Both the position numbers and the translations under genes were made by a program. Positions 1-12,700 of a DNA stretch of 64,000 nt are shown one piece after another. This stretch comes from Mesocentrotus franciscanus. Lineage: Eukaryota; Echinodermata; Echinoidea; Camarodonta; Strongylocentrotidae. The stretch's first letter is position 1. Every line of letters starts with the position of its first letter. The DNA is taken from assembly GCA_037976565.1 (NCBI GenBank), contig CP137675.1:20734446-20798445 (forward strand). Direction: 5' to 3'. Below the pieces are notes generated by a model. It was not told where the DNA came from. It saw nothing but the letters and a program-made list of their open reading frames with translations, and made no database searches.

Positions 1-385
1 TATCACTTTATTGTGAATGTTCATGAACTTGTTGGCACAGTAGGGCTTTCATAAGGATCAAATTCCATTTTTGCATTCCTCTGGCTATTTATCATTTTAC
101 CTTTCTTACCCTTGGTCTTTTCAACAAGATATATCTGTATCAATTTCCGTTACCCTTCTCCATCCAGGTCTGGTGACCTTTTTCATGAAGGTATCTTCTT
201 TTCTCTCATAGAAATATACTTGCTAGCCTTTCATCATGATCAAACCTGGGAGACCTGTACATTTTTCTTTACAGAGGAGGCCTAGCTTTGTTGAGAGTCA
301 TAATGGCTTACCCGTTGACTACTGATTCTCTCACTCCCATAGGCTTAATACAGGGACCACCCGGTTCCAGTAGACTATGGGTTAA

Positions 386-460
386 TAATGCCCTTATGGC
401 CCCGGCTCATGAGAAGAAGCACTTGGTACTTATTGTCTGATGAGAGCCAGAAGGGCATTA
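386..460. repeat. Short palindromic element, GGAGCCAGAAGG family, copy 1
   Basis: TAATGCCCTTATGGC...GAGCCAGAAGGGCATTA forms an imperfect inverted repeat of about 75 bp. It resembles similar units at 1222, 18642 and 44734. Confidence 0.45.
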
Positions 461-887
461 CCACTATTATATATGAAATGATATAAGCTTACACCGTTCT
501 GTCTCTCAAGAGATCATGCTATGATCGTAAAACTATGAACCAAGCATGTCATATGTGTAACACTTCTGTCAATGGTGATTATGTTTAATAGATTGCTATC
601 AGTACCTGGGCCCCTTCAAACATCCATGCAGCCATGAAATCTGGTCTGATCTATTCTGTCTCATAATGAAACACACTGTCTGGATAACGGAGGCCTGGTC
701 CAGATAGAAAGGAAGGAATTGCTATAAATGTAGTGAATTTGGACCTATATTTAAATCTATATTTGAATGAAAATGGAAATTGGTTTTAGCTTCATAATTG
801 ATTTATTTATGACACAAGTTATGAAACGAACAGAGGCTAATGTTCACTCTAAACATCAGTAGTGTTGATTGACTTTGATAAATGAGT

Positions 888-985
888 ACTCTCTCTCTCT
901 CTCTCTCTCTATATTTCTCTCTCTTCTTTCTCCCTCCCTCTCTCTCTCTCTTTCACAAATATATATATATATATATATATATAAA
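888..985. repeat. Composite (CT)n and (AT)n microsatellite
   Basis: Runs of CTCTCT (about 890-950) are followed by a pure AT run (about 960-982). Confidence 0.9.
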
Positions 986-1221
986 AAGAGAGAATTTGAA
1001 GGGTCTCAATAGATAATACGATTCTAACTGTGGTAACAAAATGAAATTTATCATTTTTGCACACCGGTATTTTATAGAGACAGAAATTTAAAAAAATACC
1101 AAACAAACAAACTGAAATTAACAGGACTTTAGTGCCATTTTACTCTGCAAAACGTAATAGTGTCAAATATCACTGATATAAATAATAAGGCCCAAATCAT
1201 GCTACATACTGTACATAATTA

Positions 1222-1280
1222 TTGTCTGTTTGGAACCAGAAGGTTTATGAGTTAACGCACTAGTGGCTCCTAACAGACGA
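1222..1280. repeat. Short palindromic element, GGAGCCAGAAGG family, copy 2
   Basis: GTCTGTTTGGAACCAGAAGG at the left and GTGGCTCCTAACAGACGAT at the right are inverted copies, as in the unit at 44734. Confidence 0.5.
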
Positions 1281-1514
1281 TGTGTAAACATTTAATAGTG
1301 ATTGATTGATACAACATAATCTTGTGAAATATTAATATATATATCTGGCTGAGATATAGCATGTCATATGAATTAAGTTATGATATTTTGCATTAGATCA
1401 CATCATGCTCTGTGATCATGTGAAATCACTGATTTGTAAAGCTTAATCAAAGTTTTGATTATAAATGCTCAATTCACAGAAATGTACTGAATTTCATTAT
1501 TTTTCTGGTTATCA

Positions 1515-1840
1515 ATTCAATTCAAGACTTTATTCCAGACTCAGCTGCAAAATCAGAGGTCCATATAACATATTTACATGTAGACATAAACAATGAACAG
1601 AATAATAGGGAAATACATACAGATATAAGAGAAACAAAACTAAACTACTTTAAACAACCTCTGCCGACTGTGACATCAAGCTACTGAACCAGAACTTCCA
1701 CAAGTCTGAGGTGAACCTTGTACTGCTTAGAAATGGTTTAACCAACATTTTAACAATCATATTTTCTGAAGTGTCAATTCTCTGAATAAAATTGAATATT
1801 AGATTTCTTACAACAGCTTGACATGCAGGTATATTCACGT
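1515..1840 (-). mobile_element. Probable 3' fragment of a non-LTR retroelement, antisense
   Basis: Read on the minus strand, the segment ends GGAATAAAGTCTTGAATTGA followed by a short ATTGA-type repeat, as LINE tails of the CR1/L2 type do. A 62-codon frame (1650-1838) with no recognised domain lies inside. Family assignment is tentative. Confidence 0.35.
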
Positions 1841-2821
1841 CCGCATGTCAGAATGATAAAAGCTCAATTATATGGGATATAAATTATAGTAATATTTAAA
1901 TTAAAATGCTGTTTGCAGATGTAATATTCCTTTATCAATATGTCCTACTTGGGAGAAGAAACACATAATGGCCCAACCCTTGATACAAGGGCACTGATAA
2001 AATCTCAGACAGCTGCTACAGATGGGTGAGGTAATGTTCATGTACTTATAATTAGTTCAAAATGAGTCTGCTAATGGCCTCACGTCTATTGTAAATATGC
2101 CTGATAGACTGACTAGACACAGGGAATACACTCACTACAAAATGCATTAACTAATGGGGTCCTCAAATAAACATATCTCACAACAAACCTTCCTATGGGA
2201 ATAAATCTTTGTCCCAAAAATGGAAGACTCAGAACTAGTTAATAATTAAAATTGTCATCATTAGATGCTGTGTTGGAGTGATCATTATATGTTTACTGTC
2301 CAGAATTATGTTCTGGTATTACAGCCAATACATTCATATTGATATCATAGCTGCAATATGTGTTTGGAATATCATTTGGATTGACAAATGATTTCTACAA
2401 ATGCTGCTTTTTGTCACTCTGTTTGCTTAATTGCCCATGTGTACACAAGCGGAGTACATAAATTTAAAATAATTTCAGTTGATGAAATCATATTAAATTC
2501 ATTCAGATCGTTCATGTTAATTGTATTACATTGAGTGTATGGGATGGATGAGAGTAGTAATTTTATCAGATTATTAATGTACTCAAACTGAGCATGTTTT
2601 ATTCCTCGGGCCTAGGTGATTAACTATTTAATTCACTCGTTATGTTTGATAACACCTGTTATGGATATAATCCATGCTACGTATGCTATATCGGTCAGTT
2701 TTAATCTTTGGAGTTGTTTGAGAAGTAGGACATAGCACTGATCTATTGTTTGTGATTAGCAGGTGTTCAGTGTTAAAAAAATTTAGTTCTTGAACCTCTT
2801 TAATATTTAGCCCATGATAAA

Positions 2822-2987
2822 TCTGGGCCCAGTCTTATAAACAGATGAGATTCATCACAACTTATTTGTGATTGATATCAATCACAACTATGTACATAAG
2901 AGATATTAGAGTGCAAACTTGCGATTGATTAGAGGACTTGCGATCGATTTGGATCAATCACAACTCTTTATAAGACAGGGCCCTAGA
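2822..2987. mobile_element. Small terminal-inverted-repeat element (MITE-like)
   Basis: TCTGGGCCCAGTCTTATAAA at the left is inverted at the right as TTTATAAGACAGGGCCCTAG. Internal GTGATTGAT/ATCAATCAC repeats add secondary structure. Confidence 0.6.
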
Positions 2988-3009
2988 TTGAACTGTTATG
3001 AAATGCATG

Positions 3010-3560
3010 TTAAAGGGGAAGTCCAAGTCCACCGTGATATTAAATCAGTTGTAATAGAAGCAAAAAAGTGAGCGAAACATCTAGGTCGGTGAAATTTTGA
3101 GCAAATTCCAAGTGAAGATAAGAAACTTATGGATTTTTGAAGTTGTGATCAATTAAACACAAATTGGCAACACTGTGACGTCCTCTCCAATTTGATCTCT
3201 ACATAAAATTTCATAAACTTTCATTTTCTTTGTTATTGATGACGGAATAGATTTTTTCCATACAGGGGTTGTATAGAAATATATTTGCAATAATTATATT
3301 TTGCCTAGGGTGCATGTACGATTGAAAATTTTCTTGAGGAAAAATATTACTTTCTGATTTTGTTTTGTACAGATCAAATGGGAGGGGATCTCCCAAGACA
3401 CGTCACAGAGTTGCCAATTTGTGTTTGATTGATCACGCCTTCAAAAATTCATAACTTTCTTATTTTTAATCAGAATTTGCTCAAACTTCAACTGACCCGT
3501 TCCTCTCATTTTCTGCTTCTATTAAAACCACCTGAATATCAGGGTGGACTTCCCCTTTGA
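3010..3560. mobile_element. Foldback MITE, about 550 bp, TIR TTAAAGGGGAAGTCCA
   Basis: The left end TTAAAGGGGAAGTCCA is repeated inverted at the right (TGGACTTCCCCTTTGA). A second inverted pair lies inside: ACACAAATTGGCAACA near 3158 and GTTGCCAATTTGTGTT near 3409. The right end stops about 80 bp before the PDZ exon at 3642. Confidence 0.75.
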
Positions 3561-3641
3561 ATAAAAAAGGAAGCTATTTCCATTAGGTTAAATGAATGGT
3601 ATGAGATTCAAAGTTCTGAAATTCTTTTCTTCATGATACAG

Positions 3642-3774
3642 CATTGGAGCTCAAATCCTTGCAGTGAATGGTCAGAGTCTGAAGAATATCGGTCTCCAGG
3701 AAGCTCAGAAGATTCTTGGTAATCTACAGCCTGGACCTGTCACGCTCAAGATAGCTCGCTACTCTAATGCTATG
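3642..3774 (+). CDS. PDZD2: Coding exon: second half of a PDZ domain
   Basis: Acceptor ...TACAG ends at 3641 and donor GTAAGT begins at 3775. The 133-nt exon starts with the last base of a split codon and reads IGAQILAVNGQSLKNIGLQE, then AQKILGNLQPGPVTLKIARY. This is the classic PDZ stretch from strand C (ILAVNG) through helix B (LQEAQKIL) to strand F (VTLKIA). The first half of this PDZ, including its carboxylate-binding loop, must be encoded upstream; I found no convincing exon for it in 1-3641, so it is probably outside the window. The exon ends in phase 0 and joins 7776. Confidence 0.9.
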
Positions 3775-6700
3775 GTAAGTTTGTAACACTGCATCCCAAC
3801 ACTTCATCAAATCTAGTACATTTGATGTGTCAAACGTGTCTATTGTGTAAAAAAGAAATATAGGTGACTAACTTTTTATATAGGAGTTTCTTCATGTAAT
3901 GATGATAATAGAACAATTCTTGTATAGTGCATTATAAGTTTGAAGAGGGCCTCAACATGCTGTAAGGTAAAAAATAAAAGGGGGTCTAAATAGGATATGT
4001 CTGGTACAACGTATACAGGTATATTTCTGAGAAATTGACAGTGAAAATCAATAGAAAGTTACATGCCTTTCTGCCATATGCAGAGGATTAATTTTCTTTT
4101 GTTTTAAGAACTGCATTGAAATGAAATCATGATTTTCTAACTGATTCAGTTTGAAGATGTGGAATTCAATGCCCTGGACTTACAGATTATGTGTGTGTGA
4201 TGTAAACAGCATAGCCTTGATGTGGATATCAGTGATCAATTGGGGTTCTGAATTCATTGTTGATGTACACAGATACAATGATTTTGAGTTATTAAGAGGT
4301 AAAGAATGTCTTTAAATTTTAAAACTAGTCTTTTCAAAATAATGATGAAATTATTTATTTTATAAAAACATACTCCTGAAAAATTGTTCACTATTCAATG
4401 TTACAAAATATGCAAACTTCAGTTCGATATGAGGTGCAGTTTTTGTGTTGTTATTGATCAAAAGGGTCAACATAATATTTTTTCACAGCTAGAAAATAGG
4501 GCCAAAGTATATTATCAGTAGGTAATTTATGTTTTGAATAAAACATACCTTTGATTCTGATATGCCTTTAGTGTTAAATATTGGGCTCCTGCCTGGATTA
4601 ACATGGACATGGTGTGTTTTAAACTACTCAATCTGTCAAATATCATATAGAAAATTGGATTTCTTCTGGACCTTAAGATTTGATTTTGTACAGATGTCTT
4701 TTTAAGGTTTCAGACATACCAATGATGACTTTTTATTGATATCAAAGTATTGTCTTGTAAGTGTACATTGCTTTGTATGAGTTGTATAAGATAGGTCAAT
4801 AAACAGGAATTAGCAATTGATCATGTTATATTATCTCTTTAAATGAATGCATTGTTCAACCAAAGCAATTAATTGATTTATCATCATGTCACTTGTAGCA
4901 CTAGCAATTACATGTCTTGTTTCCATGTTCTAAAGTTTGAGTGACATGAATTGTAACTGAAATATCTGTCTGCTCATTGTATATATTTGTAGAAGTCGCA
5001 TTAGTTTTGACAAACAGGAAGGAAGGAAATGTAAACAATGAAAATTGAATGAATGCATTAGGTGACAGTTGAAACAATTGTACCAATGTAGAAGCAAATG
5101 TGATTGAACAAAGGAGAGCTTTTGTTGATTCAAAGAGGATTAAAAAGGGCTAAGAATGACAAAGACAAAATCAATATAATGTCACCGCTGTAGTTTTCAG
5201 CTTTGAAGTGGGATTATCTGGTTCTTCCATATCATTTCACTTTTATTCTTGGCTAATTCCAAGTAATGGGAAACAAATCCAAAATCAATAGAAAGAAGAC
5301 ATTAATCAATTTGTTTCTTGGTAACTTAAGCCTTTCACCTTGCATGGTAAGCCCCCTTCTATTTCATGGGTTCACAGACGGTTGGCTTGGCTATTTTGTT
5401 CCATTAAAAAAAAATACTTTAGAGGATCATTCAACCCGAAAAACGGCCTAGTTTTTCATTTTCGTTCATGTGGTACGGGCACTAAGTTATTAGTACATCA
5501 TGTTCAATATGGAGATACAGGAGGAAGATCAACTTTTTCAAAGGATCTTAGAGTTCTATGAGATGACAGGAGATATTGTGGTAATTATTCAGATTAATGC
5601 TGTAACTTTAAAGAAATTTGTCAGAAACTTTTCCCATTCTACTTTTTTAATATTTTGTTGTACAATTGAGTTATATGTGAACATTTGAGTGCTAAATCAG
5701 GTATTAACATGATCACAATGAGAATATTTCAACTGATATGTAAGCTTAGTTTCCCAATTAATAATTTAAAGGAATATTACAGTCATTGTAATAATAATAA
5801 TGATAATATTCCATTCTTTGTATAGTGGATATCATATTATCATGTTAAGTCATGATTTGCTTCCAAAGAGCTTTGAGAGTTGTAATGAATTCAATTGTTC
5901 TGGACATAATATTAGCTGAATATGATTTGACTCAAAACATATATATATACTCCATTTAATTAAAAAATATATAAGAAGTGACAAGCTAATCATTTCCTAC
6001 TCACTCCCTGATATTGTATTACTTACCTTTCATATCCAGCTGACCAAATTGGTAAGTTCCTGCAAGAAATCTTATCTGGTTTTGACATCAGATCGTTTCT
6101 GTTTGCAGCCCCTTCCTATTAAAGAAAATAATGTTCCTTGGTAATAAGCTATATGGTTATAGTTGGTGTTTCAACTCTTATGATTAACTGTATTACCGTA
6201 CATTCCTTTTCCCTACCTCCACTAATTGTGTGCGTGATATATTGAGTTCCAATAATTGGTCCATATATTGTGTTACACATGTCCTGATAACAAATGATAA
6301 TTTGAGCCATTACCCTATACCCAAAGTGTGGTTTCCTGAGTATACCCCTTTACATTGGCCCCTCCACCTCCCCAATCCTATCCCACCCCCATCCTGTGGT
6401 TGCCTTAGTATTCCAATGATGGGAAATCTATTTAGCTTGAATGTACATGTTGTTTCTTATTACATAATTATGTATTAACTATTAATTTATATCATGGTTT
6501 TTATGTAACATTGTGGTTTACATACTTTGATATACCTGGTGTAATATGCATGGGTTCTATTTAATGGTTATACAGTGGTATACAATTGGATTTTTTTCAA
6601 GTAATCCTGGTGTAACCTTTTACGAAAGAGCTAGATATTGCATGGTCTATGAATACAGACATGAGCTTGAATATAAAAGAAGTGTGGTAAAATTGACTTT

Positions 6701-9700
6701 ATTGAATGTAGTAGCTCTTAAAGACCCTGTCGGAAGTGAAAAATGAAATGGATGAATTATATATCAAAGGAAAGCTTACAAGCCATAGATTACAATAATA
6801 CCAATTATATGCTACTTTAGTGCCTGTCAGACGAGTAACAGCTCTCTGAAAAATCGTAATCTAAAGCTTTGGAAATCGGGAGTTGTCGACATAAAAACTA
6901 GCCATCGAATTGATGACATCATCGTATGTGGAGTATGCATATTCACAATGACTTTGCATTAATTAAGCACGGCTCATCGCCTCAGCTATATAGACGAGCC
7001 GATCAGGTGCACATCTTATGTCGTCACTGTAACTGCGGCAAATTTGACCCCTGTTGACCTGTAATTTGGAGAGGTGCAGAAAATAAGGTTTTAATTCGCT
7101 TTTGTGCAATATTGAAAGGGAAAATATTTTGAATTCCTTTATATTTGTATTCTCAGCTTTCCATTGATATAAAGTTGTATTTTCATCAGATAGGGTCTTT
7201 AAAGAGATTTGGTTATGAAAACTTTATCATTGAATGTAAAAATTAACATGAAAAGAAAGAATTGTGGCTTGATGTTTTTACATGTACTTTGCATTTCAGC
7301 TATTTGTTTCATTGGTGTATGTAGATTGTGTTGTGAATTATCTTTAAGTTTGAGTTTGAGTTTGAGTTTATTGGTTTCACATTTTACATACAGATACAAT
7401 ACAGATAACAAAATATACATAAAAGACATATTGTTTCATAAGTAAAAGATTTATCATCTTTCTGTTTTTGTTGACATGAATTGATATAATGTTGATATTT
7501 TCTCTCCCTGTTCTATGTTATATGCATGTAAATGTGCATCACAACAATGAACACCCTACATTACATTCTAGAAAGCTGTAATAAAGTAAGTGGAGCAGAT
7601 TAATCAATAAAGAGAAACAAAGGTTCAGATCTTTATTACTCTGTATTCACCTTAAGCACTGCAGCATGCAACAAGTCCTAATTGAATTGTATGGGTAAAT
7701 CCATTTACCGGTAGTGTGATATTCTTAGATTTTCATCCTTTTGTTGTGATGTTATATCTTTGATGAATACTCTAGGACTGTGAGGCTGAAATGAAATATC
7801 TTCGTTCTAAGCAGCTGTCAACCAGCGCTGATCTAGAGCCCTGCTATGAGAAGGTAGCTGATTGCCAGGATGATGAGGAAGATGATGAGGAAGAGAAAGA
7901 AGGAGTGGGGTCAATGTCTCCATCAGCCATGTCCTGTGGCTCAACAGCTTCTAGTAAAGGTACACATGCTTTTCTTTCTTCTTCTATCTCATTTAAACTA
8001 TCCACCATTTTATTTTGGTGCACAAAATTATTGATAATAACAACTTTCTTAACGTTATGTTGGAATGAACAGTCTTATTACATTCGTGAGAGCATGCATT
8101 AAGACACCTTTGAGATCAATTACCCTATATGGAGAAAAATAGAAAGGTTACATACTGAATATATATATTAAGGTTAGGGGGACTTCAAATAGAAATATGG
8201 AGGCGGTTGAATTTCTATGAATTCTTACAAGTCATGGCACTAATTACTAAACCTATATTTGTTTCAATGATTCATGCCACTGCATTACTTGTTTGGGTCT
8301 TTGCCAAAGATTTCAATGAGACATAAGTCTTGATGCTCTTTCCATTCTGCTGTGTTACTAATTTGATCAAAATTGTTTATTTCTATTCTTACTTTTCTCC
8401 ATTCTCTTCAGATTTCTCTTTACCAGACTATCAGAAAAGCAACAGTGATAAGAGAAAGGGGAGCAAGGTAAGAGTTTTGTGTGATTATTTAATACCTTCA
8501 TATTGCTGTATTGATCTACATTAAAAAAAAAAGGAACAATCGTCCATGTTTGTTTGCCTAATTGTTTGTGACTAGGATTCTTTATCAGTTTCCTTTATTC
8601 AAAATATAACCTTGTAATACTATGTCTGTTAGAGATGATGGAAGTTTTTTTAGATATCAAAATCTCTAAATAAAGGTCTAATCTATTGGGGAGTAGCATA
8701 GCTGATGTACCCACATACAATTAGAATTTTATTGGCTCTAAAATTGATCCCAAGTGAACTTTGAAACCATTCCTATTATTTAGAAGAGGTAGAGGTTGTA
8801 TGAAACATTTATTTGTACATTTTTTATTCGACCAATATTTCTTTTTGATATACAGTGGATTATTTTCCAGAAAATATATTTTTCGACCTAGGTAAACATT
8901 AACAAGTAGTTATAGAGAATTAGGTAAAATCATGCCACGATATTTCTAACTCATTTTTACTAACATTCATTTTTGTCTTTATATTCGTGTGTAACACTTT
9001 ATTTCTTCGTCTTCAACTTGTAATATAACAATTTTCTTACTTGTAAACTTAACACTGCAAAGCCAATGAAACGAGTATCTTGGGCACGTACGGTATGTTT
9101 GATGTACCTCTGAATAGAGCCATGAAATATCTTTTCATTTCTAAACACCTATTCAAAGCTTTGTAAGAACTGTAAAGTTTTAGTATTTACCTTTTCATAT
9201 GTATGCAATACACATGTTTTTGCTTCATGTTTTGTCCCCTATCTAAGGTTTTAAATGTTACATCTGTATTTTAATCAGTTAATCTGCATTTCCCTTCTTA
9301 CCGGCTTTGCAATGTATCTCAGAGGTTAGGAATATACATTTTAGCGTAAACAAGTGATGTTCAGTGGCATGAATGGAATCTTGTTTTCAATGACTTTTTG
9401 TGAGAAAGAAAATATGAATCTATTAAATGTAGAAATCATACAAAAATACAGAAAATTCTATGAAACCTACAATAGATCTTCTGCTTTGCCTTACTGGTTG
9501 TGTGTAAATATTTCTTATTAAAAAAGACAATCTTATGTAATTTTCAATCTATTTTTTAGCTGAAGTTAACTTTGTCTTTGCAATTTTTTTCATCATGCTG
9601 TTTTGTTGTGGTGACAATGTTTTCAATTCTTTCCTGTTTTCTTATACAGTCAATCAGGCACAAGTCAACGTTGTGCGTGTCAAATGACCTTTAAGTTGAT

Positions 9701-12700
9701 GATAATAAAAATTCCTATTTTTCTCCCTAGACTTACGAGTGTTAATTCTCTGTATTAATTGCATACATGAATTCTCCAATCCTGCTCAAACTTTTAATAG
9801 TAGGCCCATTTACACAGCCAAAAAATCATTTGAATAACCATCAGTGTTTTATAAGAAACCATCAGTGTTTGATAATTCTGTTTTGTTGTTGCCCTGCATT
9901 CATTAGGAAGGAAGCAAGGAGGGTCACTTCACCAAAAGCCGGAATCTTCACCACAAAAAACAGTGTGATTTTTGCCTTAGTTTTAAAAAACCATACTCCA
10001 GGGGTGGGTTGTTTTTTATTTGGATTTTTCGTCGTGTTTACCGTTAGTTGCTTAGCAACCTCCGACGAAACATCGGAATGTGAGAAAAATCAAAGATTTT
10101 TTGCTTGCAGTGTAAATGCAGCTATTATTGTGACCTTGATTTCTCTCAGAATTCCATTGTCCATATGACGGATCAGATATTGATGTGGATGAGTAAGAAT
10201 TCAAATTCAAAACAATGGTTTCCTGTTGTTTCATGAATCATTTAATAGGTACTTCCCTCAATCCCTAGATGGATGGCTGCATTAGAATTCCTGTTTTCTG
10301 GAAGGGATAATGGGAGGCAAATATCAGAACAATGGTGCTGCTTGCCCATTTTCCACTGACTAAGCTCTTGTTGCTATAGCAACATGTTAATGATGATGAT
10401 GATAATGATGATGGCCATGAAAAGTGATAGAATTTATCATATGTGACATAATATACACCATTGGGTTGGTCCTTTCCTGAGCAGCAATGTCAGATCTAAT
10501 GTGAAAGATGATATCTCAAAATGACAATAAGAGGAATTGACCAATTGATGCCATTCTTTGACTATTACACAAACATAATTCATGAATTTTTAAAATATAT
10601 TTCAACAATTTCATGTCTTGTTACATTGCTAGTCCAGATATTTTTCATAGTTGGCAAAAAGTTGGCCATCAGAGTTAAAAGAAAGAAAGTCATTCACCAA
10701 AAGTTTCAAAATGATAGTGTCCTACAATGCTTCTAGACTTGACACAAGAGGGCAGTATCACAAATTTGGCAAAGTACTTTTTTTGCTGATTTTGAGGGTG
10801 AAGGTTTCGTGTGGTTAACATAATTTATTTTAATTTTTGTCTTCCTCCTCCATTTACCGTACAGAACCAAAATGTCAGATTTAGTCAACTGCAGACCATT
10901 CTTCTTTTTGACTACCTGTTTTTTTGTTTTTGTTTTCACTCTTCCTTTATCATACTTTTGATTTTCTTTTCATTTTCCTCCTTTCTTATGATATATATTA
11001 TATTTACTTATGAATGCCTACTTTAACCTATTCTTATTCTTATGTTTAGGTTTTATTTTGTCTCCACTTTGCAACTTCTGTAACACACATTTATCACACA
11101 GATCTTTCTGCAGTGTCTATTTGACTATCCTTTGTATACAGTATATTTTTCAATATATATGTATCTGGCTATCCACTTATCTCAAATGATCTGTGTTTTG
11201 ATAATTTTCTGCAAATTTGTATGCCACATATGAATTGAGTTACCTTTAAAGATTCTACAATATTCTTGTAGTTTCTAGCTTTTGTTTGAAACCACTAATA
11301 TTATAGACATGTATTGATGATTCAGAATATACATGTAATGTTAGTATGGATGCTATACACAAAATTAGTATGGATTTCTATTTTCTAAGTTTTCTTCATA
11401 ATGATTTTTCTTCTTCATGAATCCAATCATAGAATTATTTTGTTTCAAAAGATAGCTTGTAATTTGAGTGTGTTTTCTTTTGTTTTTCTGTAGAGATTGG
11501 AAGTTACCATAGACCAGACTACTCCTATCACTGAGGCTGAAGTAGAAAGAACAATATCACCTACTAGCAGTCAAGATGTCTACTCTACACCAGGCAACAA
11601 GCACTCATCTACTCAGGTAGGCAAAGCAACACTAGAGAATAGTCACAAGGTGAATGGACACAGAGGAAGCGGACACAGTGAGGAAGATGAAGAGATGAAT
11701 GGTACAACTGACAGCAAAAATCCTGTCATGAGGGTGGCAAGAACAGAACATAAGCGACTTGGTAGGGTTGGATCAGAGCTAGCTGCAGAGTTTGAAGCCT
11801 TTGTGAGTGCCCAGACATTGGAGAATGATTCACTTCCTTGGGTGGAGAGCCAAAATGTGGCCAGTGAACTGTTGAGTCTTCAAGAGCACTTCAGCCAGGA
11901 GGAGCTGGCAGAGCTCAAGAACCTTGCCGATGGGAGACGATTGGAGGTGTTGACTATCACTAGGCAGTTTGGTGAGAAGCTGGGCATGGGTCTAAACATC
12001 CAGCACACTCAGGAGGAGAACAGTTTAACTCAGACTGTACAGATTAAAAGTGTCCAGGTGGGTGGGGTAGCAGAGAGAGCGACTGGGGGATCCAGTGGTA
12101 TGGTAGTTGGGGATGAAATCCTAGCTGTGACCAACCAGATTCTCAAAAACAGACCGTACCTTGATACTGTACAGATCCTCTCGAACCTGCCCCTGAAAGT
12201 GAAGGTGGTTGTAGCAAGGCCAGAGGAATATTCAGAGGATGATGAATCAATGGCTCAGGATTCTCCTGAATATGAATCGAATTCCAGTGGAAGATCTAGC
12301 TGTGGGGATACAAGATGGGGTGAAGAGGACATCTGGAAGAGGATTGAAAACACCCGAATGGACGATGTACTAGGGGTGTATGTCAACCCTAAAAGTACCC
12401 ATATCCAAATTAATGAAAAGAACAGCCACACATGGGACAACAAAAGTGAAGATATCTGGCAGAAAGTGGAAGGAAAGAAAAATGGCAGTGCTATTATTAA
12501 AAAAGAGAACATTAGAGTGAACTTTGTTAGTGATGTTAAAAGTCTTCCAGCTGGAACACGTCTTACTCCTTCATACAAAAAGCACAAGCAGCACTTGAGG
12601 TTTCGCAGCAGAAGTCCAAGCCCTCGTACTCCTGCTATGGGAGATGATACCCTGTCCAGAGACAGCTCTCCCACTGTTTCCTTTTCAATGGACCTCACTG

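Larger units (their letters stand above)
1..3641. other. Intron upstream of the first visible exon (5' part outside window)
   Basis: No exon was recognised. The stretch holds small palindromic elements (386-460, 1222-1280), a CT/AT simple repeat (888-985), an antisense retroelement tail (1515-1840) and two terminal-inverted-repeat elements (2822-2987, 3010-3560). Confidence 0.6.
8468..11493. other. Intron, 3.0 kb, with candidate microexon and X-box pair
   Basis: Apart from the 9063-9092 microexon and the two X-boxes, I see only AT-rich sequence. The 133-codon frame 9767-10168 has no domain and no supporting splice sites. Confidence 0.6.

Noticed and set aside
9767..10168. 133-codon open frame before the giant exon
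   Set aside because: It has no domain, codon use resembles intron sequence and no splice sites fit the neighbouring phases.
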